This document shows positions 28,373-36,486 of a stretch of 37,236 bases of DNA, one piece after another (within the stretch, counting starts at the first letter, position 1; each line of letters opens with the position of its first letter). The notes beneath the pieces are model-generated. The model did no database searches, was not told where the DNA came from, and was given only the letters and a program-made list of their open reading frames with translations. The translations under genes and the position numbers were made by a program. This stretch comes from a virus. The DNA lies in the IMG/VR virus record IMGVR_UViG_3300009093_000084, positions 1 through 37,236 of that record; one strand, given 5' to 3'.

Positions 28373-29311
28373 TCAGCGGCCGATTCCGAGCTGTCGGAAT
28401 TGTTCGGCCATGACTTTTTTCTGCTGCCGGTCGCTCATCTTCGAAAAGTCGACGGGCGCGGCGTGCTTGGCAGACGCGAGCTTGTTTGTGATCGTCGTCG
28501 TCTTCTTGCCGCTCGTTTCGGTTGCGGCTTCTTGCTCCGTCGCCGTTTTCTGGGGCGCGGATTTGTAGGCGTCGTTCAGGTATGCGAGGAAATCGGAGCT
28601 CGGGATCTCGCCGGGATTGGCGTAGCCCGTCGCGCGACGGAACGCGGCGGCGTTCGCCGAGTGTTTGCGCCAGAGCTCGGTCACGATCTCTTTCGTGCGC
28701 GAGAGGATGAAGTCGGGATGCACGGTCGCGAGGTTCGGATACTTCGCGGCGTTCGCAGCCTCCTGCTTGTAGGAGTTTTCGATCTGCGCTCGGCGCGTCG
28801 CTTCCTCGCGCTCGCGTGCGGCGTCAGCCTGCGCACGGAGCTGCTGCTGCGTCGCCTGGAGCTCGGCGCGCAGCGCTTCGATCTGCCCCTCGGGCGAGCC
28901 GTCGAGCGCAACGCGTTTGGCGAGGTCTTGCGGCGAGACGCCCTTGGCCTTGAGGAAGCCGAGCGGATCATCAATCACGTGCTGAAGATGCTGCGACGCT
29001 TCGCGCAGCTGCGTCTCGAGCGCGCTCGTGTGCTGCGATTGCTGCTCGAGCTGTCGCTGGAGCTGCACGCCCTGCTCGCGGAGCTTGCGATTCGCCGCGG
29101 CCCCTTTCTTCGCCTTCTCGGCAGCGGCTTTCGCCTTGTCGTACGCGCTCGACTCTTCGACGGGCGCGGCGACTTCGGCCGGCGCCTCCGGCGCCTCGAC
29201 AGCAGGCGCCTCCGGCTCGGTCTTGAGCTTCACAACCGGCTTTTGTGGCTCCGAAGATTGGATGACTTCGAATCCTGCGGGGGGAGGCGACGGTTGCGCG
29301 GTTGCACCCAT
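28373..29311 (-). CDS. Capsid scaffolding protein, 312 aa
   Basis: Fits phage scaffold proteins: a disordered Pro/Glu/Ala-rich N-terminus (EAPAVEAPEAPAEVAAPVEE), long charged helices (KAKAAAEKAKKGAAANRKL; LQRQLEQQSQHTSALETQL; QQQLRAQADAAREREEATRR) and a basic C-terminal helix (MSDRQQKKVMAEQFRQLGI) of the type that docks on coat subunits. It is placed between the portal and major capsid genes, the usual podovirus order. The start ATG 29311 has AGAGG only two bases away, an unusually short spacing, just downstream of the 29321-29346 palindromes. Confidence 0.75.
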   Translation of the reverse strand: MGATAQPSPPPAGFEVIQSSEPQKPVVKLKTEPEAPAVEAPEAPAEVAAPVEESSAYDKAKAAAEKAKKGAAANRKLREQGVQLQRQLEQQSQHTSALETQLREASQHLQHVIDDPLGFLKAKGVSPQDLAKRVALDGSPEGQIEALRAELQATQQQLRAQADAAREREEATRRAQIENSYKQEAANAAKYPNLATVHPDFILSRTKEIVTELWRKHSANAAAFRRATGYANPGEIPSSDFLAYLNDAYKSAPQKTATEQEAATETSGKKTTTITNKLASAKHAAPVDFSKMSDRQQKKVMAEQFRQLGIGR

Positions 29312-29320
29312 TGCCTCTAT

Positions 29321-29346
29321 GGTGTCACGTAGGACACCATGGTGTC
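29321..29346. promoter_or_regulatory. Three-part GGTGTC/GACACC palindrome between portal and scaffold genes
   Basis: The order is GGTGTC (29321-29326), six bases, GACACC (29333-29338), AT, GGTGTC (29341-29346). The central GACACC can pair with either neighbour, giving two mutually exclusive hairpins, one of them the perfect 14-bp palindrome GACACCATGGTGTC. It fills most of the 44-bp gap between the portal stop and scaffold start. It could be an RNA switch that sets scaffold translation, or a binding site on DNA. Confidence 0.55.
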
Positions 29347-29355
29347 AATGATGAC

Positions 29356-31374
29356 CTAACCGCCGATGGCCGCCGCGGCTTGGCCGGCTTCCTGTTTCAT
29401 CAAATCGTGACCGACCATCGCCGACATGGGCGGAGGCGCGCCCGGAGGCATGCCCGGAGGCGGCGGGGCGCCGGGAGGCGGTGCTCCTGGCGGACCCATG
29501 GGCGGCGCGGGAGGCGGTGGAGGCGGAACCCAGCCCTTCATCACGTCGCGGAATTGGAGCAGGAGCAATCGCCGCTTCGGATCGACATCGTCGATGCAAG
29601 CCTTCGTGTACGCCTTCGAAACGAGCTCGATTGCCTGCATCAGAAAATCAGGCCCAATGGCCTCGGGATCCGGCGCGACCTCGTCGCCGTCGTCGAGCAT
29701 CTTGTCCACGCTCGTCATCACGTAATCATACCGCGCGAACTCGTACGCGTTGTATTCGGCGGTGTCCGGCGAATCGATGAGACGCTGTCCAACTTCCTGC
29801 GTCATCATCCCGGCGTTCATTGCGTTCTGCACGTAATCGAGTTGCGCCGCGGGATCGTCCGCGAGCTTGTTCGTCGGGAGCAGCTTCAGAACAAACTCGT
29901 CTTCCTCGAGGTGCGCGTCCAAGTAGCGCACGGCGGACATCATTTCTTTTCCGCCCGCCGCGCTCACTTCGAAGGCCGGAAACTCGTCGGCGATTTCCTT
30001 GGCGACGGCGAGAATTTCCTTCACCACATCCACATACCACTGCTGATACTCGCGGTAGCACGGCTCGAAACGCTGCTGCTGGATCTGCGCGTAAACTTTC
30101 TGCGCTTCACCGCTTCGAAACTGCGAGGGCGCCTCGGACGCCGCGAGGTTTTGCGAAATGCCGAGCATCTCGAAACCCCGCTGCCACTGAAGGTTTAGGT
30201 AATTCACGACGTCCGGGCCGATCGGCGCCCACTGCGACCACTCGGGCGGTGTACCGGTGAATCGGATCATAGATCCAGGGCGATCGTCGATTGCGTTCGT
30301 GTTGATGTCCGAACCCTCCGGCACGAGCAGGTGCGGCACGCCGCGCGTGATCGTGAGGTCGACGTTGTGCAGCGTCTTGGCGATCGCGACCTGAAGCGGC
30401 GCGAGCTCGATGGGGAACGACTGGCCCCAGATCCCCGCAACCGGCCGGCGCCGATACAGGTACTTCAGCCCGTAGCTCTTTCGGTACCAAGGCTCGTCTA
30501 CGAGCACGACGCCGCCGACGCTGAGCACGTGGCGGCCGTCCTTGCTGCCGTCCTTGCCCGGCACGCGGGGCAGATGCCACGACTCAATAAGCAGCGCCAT
30601 CGTGCTCATGCCGTCGTGACCGTACGCTTCGGCCATGCCTCCGCCGCCGCCCTGGAGCTGGTCGGAGACGGTCTTGATGATTTCGTCGGCCTTGTCGTGG
30701 AACTCATCGGCCAGCGCGTACTTGTCGACCCACGTCGCGAGCATCTTGCTCTGAGGGTCGCCGTACACGGCGTCATGCTCGTTGGTGTAATCCTCCCACG
30801 CACGCACGCGGTCGATTTGGATTCGCGGCTTTTTGGGATTCGTCCAGTCGGCGTAGACCTTCACGCCGCCGAACGGGAAGATCGCCGAGTCGAGCACGCA
30901 CGCCTGATTGGTGCGCCCATCGAACATGTTGTCGTAGAGCACGCCTGCGACGAATTTCTCGCAGAGCTTGGCCTTGCGCTGGAGCGTGCGATTACCGCCC
31001 GAAGTCGAAAACGAAACCTTCGGCGTCTCGTCGGTGATCATCGCGACGTAGGTATCGCAAACGCTCTTGACGAGATTCCAGGGGATGCGCCGCATGCGCG
31101 CGGTAGGAACCTTTGGGCGGTAAAGCTTCGGCGTGAGCCCGGCGATCGGTGTGTTGTCGTAGAGGCGCCACGACGTGGTCATGTCGGCGCGGAGCGTCGT
31201 CTGCGCTTGGTAGTTGCGCTCGAGCACGGTGCGGATCTGCTCCGCGCACTCGCGAGATCCGGCCTCTGCAAGCCACCATCGCCCGTCCTCGAGCTCCGCG
31301 CGCTTGGGCGGGTCGACGGGCCGGCCGCGATCGTCGGTCTTGCGGTAGACGCGAGGAAGGCCGGTGCGCGCCAT
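29356..31374 (-). CDS. Portal protein, 672 aa
   Basis: Size and pattern match podovirus portals: TTSWRLYDNTPIAGL and IPWNLVKSVCDTYVAMITDE near the start, FGGVKVYADW and YLYRRRPVAGIWGQSFPIEL mid-protein, then LGISQNLAASEAPSQFRSGE with AQIQQQRFEP, and a helical end. The C-terminus is Pro/Gly-rich (PPPPPPAPPMGPPGAPPPG), likely flexible. The ring would form the DNA channel for packaging and ejection. Start ATG 31374 overlaps the stop of the previous small gene (TGATG). Adjacent to terminase as expected. Confidence 0.85.
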   Translation of the reverse strand: MARTGLPRVYRKTDDRGRPVDPPKRAELEDGRWWLAEAGSRECAEQIRTVLERNYQAQTTLRADMTTSWRLYDNTPIAGLTPKLYRPKVPTARMRRIPWNLVKSVCDTYVAMITDETPKVSFSTSGGNRTLQRKAKLCEKFVAGVLYDNMFDGRTNQACVLDSAIFPFGGVKVYADWTNPKKPRIQIDRVRAWEDYTNEHDAVYGDPQSKMLATWVDKYALADEFHDKADEIIKTVSDQLQGGGGGMAEAYGHDGMSTMALLIESWHLPRVPGKDGSKDGRHVLSVGGVVLVDEPWYRKSYGLKYLYRRRPVAGIWGQSFPIELAPLQVAIAKTLHNVDLTITRGVPHLLVPEGSDINTNAIDDRPGSMIRFTGTPPEWSQWAPIGPDVVNYLNLQWQRGFEMLGISQNLAASEAPSQFRSGEAQKVYAQIQQQRFEPCYREYQQWYVDVVKEILAVAKEIADEFPAFEVSAAGGKEMMSAVRYLDAHLEEDEFVLKLLPTNKLADDPAAQLDYVQNAMNAGMMTQEVGQRLIDSPDTAEYNAYEFARYDYVMTSVDKMLDDGDEVAPDPEAIGPDFLMQAIELVSKAYTKACIDDVDPKRRLLLLQFRDVMKGWVPPPPPPAPPMGPPGAPPPGAPPPPGMPPGAPPPMSAMVGHDLMKQEAGQAAAAIGG

Positions 31375-31589
31375 CAGCCCGCTTCGCTTTCATCGTCGAG
31401 CGCAACGCCCTCGGTCGCCGCGAACATGAAATCGTTGTCCGTGAGCTCGCGCGCGGGCTTCGTCGGCGGCACGACGAGCGCGCCGAGCTCGATTTCGACG
31501 TCGGGCGTCTTGAGCCTCACCACGCCAAGTTCACGCATCTTCGTCGCGATGGTCTGGAGCTCCGTGGCGAGCTCGGCGGCGTTCGTCAC
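31374..31589 (-). CDS. Small hypothetical protein between terminase and portal, 71 aa
   Basis: GTG 31589 starts three bases after the terminase stop. The N-terminal helix (AELATELQTIATKMRELG) is followed by a short beta segment (VRLKTPDVEIELGALVV) and an acidic end (ATEGVALDDESEAG). Genes at this spot sometimes assist packaging or portal assembly, but no family is recognised. The stop overlaps the portal start. Confidence 0.55.
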   Translation of the reverse strand: MTNAAELATELQTIATKMRELGVVRLKTPDVEIELGALVVPPTKPARELTDNDFMFAATEGVALDDESEAG

Positions 31590-31592
31590 GGC

Positions 31593-33011
31593 TCACCCAA
31601 TCCAATCGTCGACGCCACCCAGCCCGAATCCTCCGAGCGATTCGTCCACGTCGCGCGAGTTGTGCCGCTTCGGGTCATGGTGCGCCTTGTTCTTCTCGTA
31701 TCTATCACGAATTTCGTCGTCGACCGCTTTCCGTTCGGAGCTCCGGGTTTCGACCTTTCGTTTCTGGAGGTTCAGCAGGCTCGCGCGCCAGACGTAAAGC
31801 AGCGCATCGCAGAGGTGGTTGTCCATCCCCTCGACCTCTTTGGTGCGCTTCTCGTTCCACGCGAGTGAGCCGAGCTCGCGCAATAAATCCTCGTTCGTCT
31901 CTTTGACGATCTTCACCTCGCCACGCGAAAGCGCTCCGTTCATGAGGTCGATGAAGCCCTGCTTGTTGACCTTCTCGGCTTGCTCGACAGGTACGGCGTG
32001 CTTTTGCCGCATCGTCTCCGCGTAGCCTTTGCCGAGCCCCGCCGTGTCACCGACGATGCGATTGAACCGAAACGGAAGCCCCTTCACGTACTCCGCCGCG
32101 TCGTCGGGGAGCATGCGCTTTTTCTTGAACGACTGGAGCACGTACAAAACCGGGTCGTGCATGCGCCAGCCCACAGAGACAAACGCGCATGCATCGTGAA
32201 AGCCGAAGTCGATCCCGAGCGCCCATCGCGCGACGTCGACCGGCGGCCTTGGGATGACGTTCCCGGCGACGGTGAACGTGTGATAGACGAGCCCACTCGC
32301 GTCTTGAATCCACTCGCCCAGCTCGAGCTGACGGCGCGTGACCGGATCGAGCTTCGCGAGCTGTCGGCGGTAGCTGTCTGCGTCGGCGCTCGGGTTGTCC
32401 TCGAGGCGTGCGGGGACGAACCTGCACGCGCCGTCGATGAAGCGCTCCTTGACCCATTCGTGCCCGAGGCCGCCGGGGTTGCTGGCGGCGCGCATGCGGA
32501 GCGGCACGTCCATGCCGGACGTCTTGCGCAAGCGCGAAAACAAGTAGCGATAGCTCGCCTCCGGAAATTGCGTGAGCTCGTCGAAGCCGATGAACTGAAA
32601 CGCTGCCGACTGGTAACGGTACTTGTCTTTCGGCGTGTCCAGGTAGCCGAACGAAAGGCGCGCGCCGCTCGGGAACGTCCACTGCTTGTTGATCCCGCTC
32701 CAGTGCGCGCGCGTACCGCGGAGCCACTCGTGCGAGCGGTCCATGATGGCCTCGGGGAGCGCGAGGTCTGCGAACGTGCGCCGGAAGAGGATCGCGTTGT
32801 AGCCGGGGATGTGCGCATACTCGAGCGCCGCCATGAGCAGCGCGTCACTCTTGCCGCCCGCTGCGGCGCCGCCGTAGAGCGCCTCTTCGTCGTCGAGCGC
32901 AAGGAACTCCGCTTGCTTGGGGTGAGGAGCGTGCGGACACCACGGCGATCGCCCTGTCGTGCGGCGCTCGACTTCGCGCAGTAGCCGATCAGCGCTCGCG
33001 AGCGGGTGCAT
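31593..33011 (-). CDS. terL: Terminase large subunit, 472 aa
   Basis: The packaging motor ATPase and nuclease. Walker A GGAAAGGKS at residues 47-55, Walker B FIGFDE ending in Asp144/Glu145, and the nuclease domain acidic residues in GIDFGFHD (Asp268), VGDTAG (Asp322) and MDNHLCDAL (Asp397, Asp402). The length is typical. The start ATG 33011 lies within the end of the upstream 177-aa gene and has AGG five bases before it. No classical small terminase sits next to it; candidates are the AT-hook and helical genes further upstream. The packaging type (headful or cohesive) cannot be read from the sequence alone, although the circular permutation favours headful. Confidence 0.92.
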   Translation of the reverse strand: MHPLASADRLLREVERRTTGRSPWCPHAPHPKQAEFLALDDEEALYGGAAAGGKSDALLMAALEYAHIPGYNAILFRRTFADLALPEAIMDRSHEWLRGTRAHWSGINKQWTFPSGARLSFGYLDTPKDKYRYQSAAFQFIGFDELTQFPEASYRYLFSRLRKTSGMDVPLRMRAASNPGGLGHEWVKERFIDGACRFVPARLEDNPSADADSYRRQLAKLDPVTRRQLELGEWIQDASGLVYHTFTVAGNVIPRPPVDVARWALGIDFGFHDACAFVSVGWRMHDPVLYVLQSFKKKRMLPDDAAEYVKGLPFRFNRIVGDTAGLGKGYAETMRQKHAVPVEQAEKVNKQGFIDLMNGALSRGEVKIVKETNEDLLRELGSLAWNEKRTKEVEGMDNHLCDALLYVWRASLLNLQKRKVETRSSERKAVDDEIRDRYEKNKAHHDPKRHNSRDVDESLGGFGLGGVDDWIG

Positions 33012-33522
33012 GTCGCCTGACCTTCATGACACCGCCCAGCGCGCGACGGGTTGCGCGGTTTATGCCCGACGCGTGCAAGAGTCCAATGTGCTTGACCGCT
33101 CGCGTGCTGGGGATTGAGTGCGTTGTGCGCTTGGGCTGATCGAGAAAGCCGACTTCATACTTTCGCGTCTCGGGGTCGAGGATGCTGACGTATAGCATAT
33201 CCCCGTCGTAGCCGTTTGCACGCAGCCATTCATACCGGTCGAGCAGATCGCCACACAGGTCCGGCTCGTCGGTCATGTGCTTGACGACAAATCCAGCGAC
33301 CAAGAAAAGGCGCGCGTTCGAGTCGTGACCGCGCCAGACCATGAGCTCCCGCTTTTTGAAGCCGGCGCGCAGCGCCTTGCGGAGCTCGATAGAGACGGCG
33401 TGGAGGTTTTTCACCGCGAGCTTGCCGCCAACTTCGTAGGTCGGTCGCCACACCTCGCGTTCGCCCAGGCGCTTGGGCAAGTCCGCCACGTCCAGATCGA
33501 GCAGCTTCGGCGCGTCGGTCAC
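32989..33522 (-). CDS. Hypothetical protein upstream of terminase, 177 aa
   Basis: GTG 33522 overlaps the previous stop (GTGA); the end overlaps the terminase start by 23 bp. It has an alpha/beta appearance (VKNLHAVSIELRKALRAGFK; ARLFLVAGFVVKHM; YDGDMLYVSILDPETRKYEV) and a basic C-terminus (MKVRRHAPARER). It could be a packaging accessory or an enzyme; I recognise no family and see no catalytic signature. Confidence 0.55.
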   Translation of the reverse strand: MTDAPKLLDLDVADLPKRLGEREVWRPTYEVGGKLAVKNLHAVSIELRKALRAGFKKRELMVWRGHDSNARLFLVAGFVVKHMTDEPDLCGDLLDRYEWLRANGYDGDMLYVSILDPETRKYEVGFLDQPKRTTHSIPSTRAVKHIGLLHASGINRATRRALGGVMKVRRHAPARER

Positions 33523-33827
33523 GACGTAGCCTTCGGCTCTAGTGCCTGCGCGATGCTCTTCGGCGGGCGTCCGGGGCCTCGACGCGCACCATCAGTCTCC
33601 GCAGGAGTCATCCACGCGGCGCGACTGACGTGGATGGCGCGGCGAGCGCCGGAGCTGTTGGTCACGGCGACGAGCCCGCTTGCCGGATCGTAGTCGATGC
33701 TGTCGCCGTCTTTCTCGCGAAAGAGCGTGCGTGGGCGACTGGCCAGCATGCGCTGCTCGAGATCTGCCGTCTCCGGTACGCTCAGCCTCACGCCCTTGCC
33801 GTCAAATTCAATCTCCATGATTCGCAT
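33519..33827 (-). CDS. Protein with C-terminal AT-hook-like motif, 102 aa
   Basis: I chose ATG 33827 (an alternative ATG is 33818); the ribosome site is weak. A small N-terminal domain (EIEFDGKGVRLSVPETADLE) is followed by SRAAWMTPAETDGARRGPGRPPKSI, whose GPGRPPK resembles an AT-hook that would insert into the minor groove. As a DNA-binding protein close to terL it is one candidate for a small terminase or packaging-site factor. It overlaps the upstream gene by about 20 bp and the downstream gene by four. Confidence 0.5.
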   Translation of the reverse strand: MRIMEIEFDGKGVRLSVPETADLEQRMLASRPRTLFREKDGDSIDYDPASGLVAVTNSSGARRAIHVSRAAWMTPAETDGARRGPGRPPKSIAQALEPKATS

Positions 33828-34119
33828 TCGTCGTCGACCTTTCGAAAAGCTGTCTGCAGATACCCATCCCGCGCGCCGCGCGCCGCACGTACGCCATGAG
33901 CACGCGGCCTCCACGTTCGACGCAGACGAATCCGAGGATGGCATCTGCGTCGTCAGGCACCACCGCGACGCGCGCGCCGTGCGCGCTCAATTGCTCGCGC
34001 GCGAGGGCGCGAATGTGAGCGTTGCTCGCGCGCGAGTGTCGCCGCTCAGTCTGCACCCAGCACTCGAGCACATAAGGCACGTCGTTTTCGTGGAGCGGTC
34101 TCACCGCGCACGCCATCAT
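33808..34119 (-). CDS. GNAT-like acetyltransferase, 103 aa
   Basis: Shows the shortened GNAT pattern of phage proteins: VRPLHENDVPYVLECWVQ at the start, GARVAVVPDDADAILGFVCV, then LMAYVRRAARGMGICRQLF, where R-x-A-R-G-M-G-I is the acetyl-CoA pyrophosphate loop. Family members near terminase genes are common in podoviruses; substrates are unknown. At 103 residues it is short and lacks a full C-terminal strand, so it may act as a binding protein rather than an enzyme. The ATGATG start overlaps the previous stop. Confidence 0.6.
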   Translation of the reverse strand: MMACAVRPLHENDVPYVLECWVQTERRHSRASNAHIRALAREQLSAHGARVAVVPDDADAILGFVCVERGGRVLMAYVRRAARGMGICRQLFERSTTNANHGD

Positions 34120-34400
34120 TTGACCGCTTTGAGCTTCGTGATCGTCTCGTCCACGCGTTTTTTTAGCTCTTCAGCCGACAGCTGATCCAACGCATCGGCA
34201 TCGGGGTCTCCGGCTTTTTTGCGCATGAGCTTGAGGTGCTCGATGGCTGTGCGCATGTGGTGTGTCTGGCTGATGGCGTTGGCGAGTTTGGCCACGTCGC
34301 TCTTATCATCGGTGGTGTGCATCTGCTCCGTGAGGAACTCCGCCTGCGCCTCGAGCTCCGCGATCCGCTCGTTGTCCGTTTTTCCATCGCGCGCGCGCAT
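34116..34400 (-). CDS. Helical protein, first gene of the packaging block, 94 aa
   Basis: I chose ATG 34400; the frame is open to a TTG at 34415, and no good ribosome site is seen for either. The product is a charged coiled coil (NERIAELEAQAEFLTEQMHT; SQTHHMRTAIEHLKLMRKK) with a C-terminal helix (DQLSAEELKKRVDETITKL). Its size, helical nature and position at the head of the packaging block make it the best small-terminase candidate, but there is no motif to prove it. It lies just beyond the repeat region 34524-34661. Confidence 0.5.
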   Translation of the reverse strand: MRARDGKTDNERIAELEAQAEFLTEQMHTTDDKSDVAKLANAISQTHHMRTAIEHLKLMRKKAGDPDADALDQLSAEELKKRVDETITKLKAVK

Positions 34401-34523
34401 GGGATTATATTCCAACGGATTGGCAAAAACGTCAATGCGTTGGCACAGAGCAAACGACGTGAGTGAGTCTCATTGCCTCGGCCCCCGGTCGGCTCCTGGG
34501 CCATTGAAGGGCAACGAATTGGC

Positions 34524-34661
34524 GGACACTGGACATGCAATCTGTCCTGAGTGTCCGGAGCGTCCGCAGTGGGTATAAATACCCACTGCGCGGACACTCC
34601 TTTCGGACACTCTCTGAGTGTCCACCGCGGACACTCGCGGACACTGCGGACACTGGACACT
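34524..34661. repeat. Iteron cluster: nine copies of GGACACT in both orientations
   Basis: Direct copies begin at 34524, 34592, 34605, 34629, 34639, 34648 and 34655; inverted copies (AGTGTCC) are at 34550 and 34617. Most are preceded by C (CGGACACT). The last four are tandem with spacings of 10, 9 and 7 bp. GGACACTC-TCT-GAGTGTCC (34605-34623) is a perfect 8-bp hairpin, and the first pair encloses a second nested one (GGACA...TGTCC). Two more CGGACACT copies lie inside the adjacent primase/helicase gene (35367, 35518). Spaced iterons beside a replication gene are typical of origin binding sites. Confidence 0.9.
34565..34590. promoter_or_regulatory. 26-bp perfect palindrome with TATAAATA centre inside the iteron cluster
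   Basis: Two 12-base arms (CGCAGTGGGTAT / ATACCCACTGCG) around a central AA, with the AT-rich core in an otherwise GC-rich region. It is flanked on each side by half-repeats that read GTCCG and CGGAC, so the whole block is almost symmetric. It could be a cruciform or melting element of an origin, a dimer binding site, or a hairpin in the RNA that crosses it. No T-run follows on either strand. Confidence 0.85.
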
Positions 34662-34675
34662 CAGAGCCATTTTCT

Positions 34676-36460
34676 TTACACCGCAAACCATAATTTTCCG
34701 TTCCGAGGTCCGGGCACCGATTTCACCGCATTGAGGTTTTCGAGCTCGGCCAAGTCGTCAGCGACAGAAGATTTGGAGCGGCCCAAAAGCTTCGCGAGCG
34801 TGCGACCGGATTGGCCGCGATTGTCGCGTACACAGAGAAGCAGATTGGCGCGCTCAGCTTGCATGCGTTCTCGGCGGTTATCCTCTTCCGCTTTGCCAAG
34901 CGGCTTCATCTTGAACTCGAGCGCGCCGGAGAGGCTCCAGACGCCAGCAAGCTGAAATGATTCCTCACGCGAGCCAGGAAAGCGGCTCCGGATGTGTGTC
35001 CAGATGCTTGGCGCGTCGACCTTGTTCTGATCACGCTTCACACCCCACGCGTCTTGGCACATGCCGAGAATCGCGTAATTGCCTGCGACACGTTCGATGT
35101 CCGATTTCTTGCCGCCCGATGCGCCCGCTGAAGCGCCTTTGTTGTAGTGGTGCGTCATCGCGATTGTGCAGCCGGTTTTTTCTGAGACGCGCCAAAATGC
35201 CTCAAGCGGGCGTGCGGCCTCCGGTGCGTTCTCGTTATCGACTCGGCAACAGCGACGGAACGAATCGATGAGTGCGAACGCGTAGCCGTCGAGCGCGCGG
35301 CACCACATGTCGACGTCTTTCAAGTCCGACATGAAGATGGTCGGCATGACCTCGACGCGTAGATCTCGGACACTCAGGCTGCGCCAGTCGAGCCCAAGAC
35401 CCCGCGCAATCTCGTTGTAACGCGCGTGCGTGAGCCTTTTTCCCTGCTCATAATCGAAATGAATCGCGCGGCCTCGCGCCGCTTCCCACTGTCCAAATAC
35501 CTTGTGCCCGGTGGGGACGGACACTGCGATCCCCTGCGCGCCGTAGGTCTTGCCGCTGCCAGGCTCGCCAGCGATAAGGGTCACCGGTCCGGGCGCGAGC
35601 CGCATCGGCTGGAGAAGCCACGGCACCGGCCCAAGGTCTTGCGCGAGCGTCGTCGGGTCGAGCGTCTCGATCGCGTACGACGGCACAGCCTCTGCCGCGT
35701 TTTTCCACGCCTCGAGAAACGTCCCTGCCGTTGCGCCGGCGGCGATGGCGTCGCTTGCATCCTTTTGCGGCAAACGCACGATGCGCGTCGATGACGCAAC
35801 GCCCTCGAGCTCCGCGCGCCAGCTCTCCGCGTAGACCGTACCCTCAGCGTCAGCGTCTGCGATGATGCACACGTCACGGCCGCGCAGGAGGTCCTTGCCA
35901 GCGTCGGCGCTTAGTTTGACACCACGGGCGCCCCCCGAGCTCGTCGTTGCTTGGAGGCCCAATTGTGCGAGCGCGTCAGCGTCCTTTTCTCCCTCCACGA
36001 GAAAGATGACGCCCTCGGAAGTTCGCACCTGCTGTGCGCGGTACATCTGCCGAGCGACGCCTGCGATACTCCACACCCAGGACCCAGGCGAGCCGTTGGG
36101 ACGACGCTGCCGGAAGCTCTTCGGCTCGAGCCGTACGACTTGATACGCTAGCGCGCCGGACGCATCGAAGTAGTCGTAGGTGGCGACCTCCCGCGACGGC
36201 AAGCTAGGCGCGACGTTCGGAGCCAGACCATTCATCGTGAATGACTCTTCATTGATGAGCGGCTCATCGCGTAGGAGGTGGGCGTAGAGCGGCCCGGCTT
36301 CTGAGTGTGATTCATGGTGCGAGCCTTCGGAGATGCGCGCGCAGAACGCCCATTTGCCATCATCGGACATGTATCCGTGACAGCGCTTTTCCTTTCCGCG
36401 CGGCATAGAGCCGTAGCCTTCGCAAATGGGACAAGGATCGGCGCGCGTAAATCGACGCAT
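34676..36460 (-). CDS. TOPRIM primase fused to RepA-type helicase, 594 aa
   Basis: Domains in order: an N-terminal zinc set (Cys10, Cys13, Cys27, Cys40), a TOPRIM domain with FLVEGEKDAD (Glu156) and IIADADAEG (Asp202-Asp204), and a hexameric RecA/RepA-like ATPase with Walker A GEPGSGKT (298-305) and Walker B ALIDSF (Asp399). It ends with a winged-helix-like segment (GRTLAKLLGRSKSSVADDLA). Such fusions prime and unwind phage DNA, and the final domain may bind the origin. The iteron cluster starts 15 bp beyond the stop and two iterons lie inside the gene, which supports an origin link. ATG 36460 has only a weak ribosome site. Confidence 0.85.
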   Translation of the reverse strand: MRRFTRADPCPICEGYGSMPRGKEKRCHGYMSDDGKWAFCARISEGSHHESHSEAGPLYAHLLRDEPLINEESFTMNGLAPNVAPSLPSREVATYDYFDASGALAYQVVRLEPKSFRQRRPNGSPGSWVWSIAGVARQMYRAQQVRTSEGVIFLVEGEKDADALAQLGLQATTSSGGARGVKLSADAGKDLLRGRDVCIIADADAEGTVYAESWRAELEGVASSTRIVRLPQKDASDAIAAGATAGTFLEAWKNAAEAVPSYAIETLDPTTLAQDLGPVPWLLQPMRLAPGPVTLIAGEPGSGKTYGAQGIAVSVPTGHKVFGQWEAARGRAIHFDYEQGKRLTHARYNEIARGLGLDWRSLSVRDLRVEVMPTIFMSDLKDVDMWCRALDGYAFALIDSFRRCCRVDNENAPEAARPLEAFWRVSEKTGCTIAMTHHYNKGASAGASGGKKSDIERVAGNYAILGMCQDAWGVKRDQNKVDAPSIWTHIRSRFPGSREESFQLAGVWSLSGALEFKMKPLGKAEEDNRRERMQAERANLLLCVRDNRGQSGRTLAKLLGRSKSSVADDLAELENLNAVKSVPGPRNGKLWFAV

Positions 36461-36486
36461 GAAGCACCATCAAACTTTGCAAAGAG

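Larger units (their letters stand above)
34416..34675. other. Non-coding control region between replication and packaging genes
   Basis: A 260-bp gap, the longest non-coding stretch in the minus-strand arm. It contains the GGACACT iterons and palindromes (34524-34661), and near its late-gene end an inverted repeat CCAACG...CGTTGG (34412-34417 / 34438-34443) around an AT-rich core. No frame with a usable start fills it. Likely an origin of replication, a late-gene control region, or both. Confidence 0.7.

Noticed and set aside
34404-34409. Perfect TATAAT on the minus strand as a late promoter
   Set aside because: No -35 at proper spacing (nearest TTGACG is 20 bp away), and the start codon of the next gene lies only three bases downstream, so transcription would begin inside the gene.
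34524-34661. CRISPR array
   Set aside because: Repeats are only 7-8 bp, occur in both orientations and have irregular short spacing; no cas genes.
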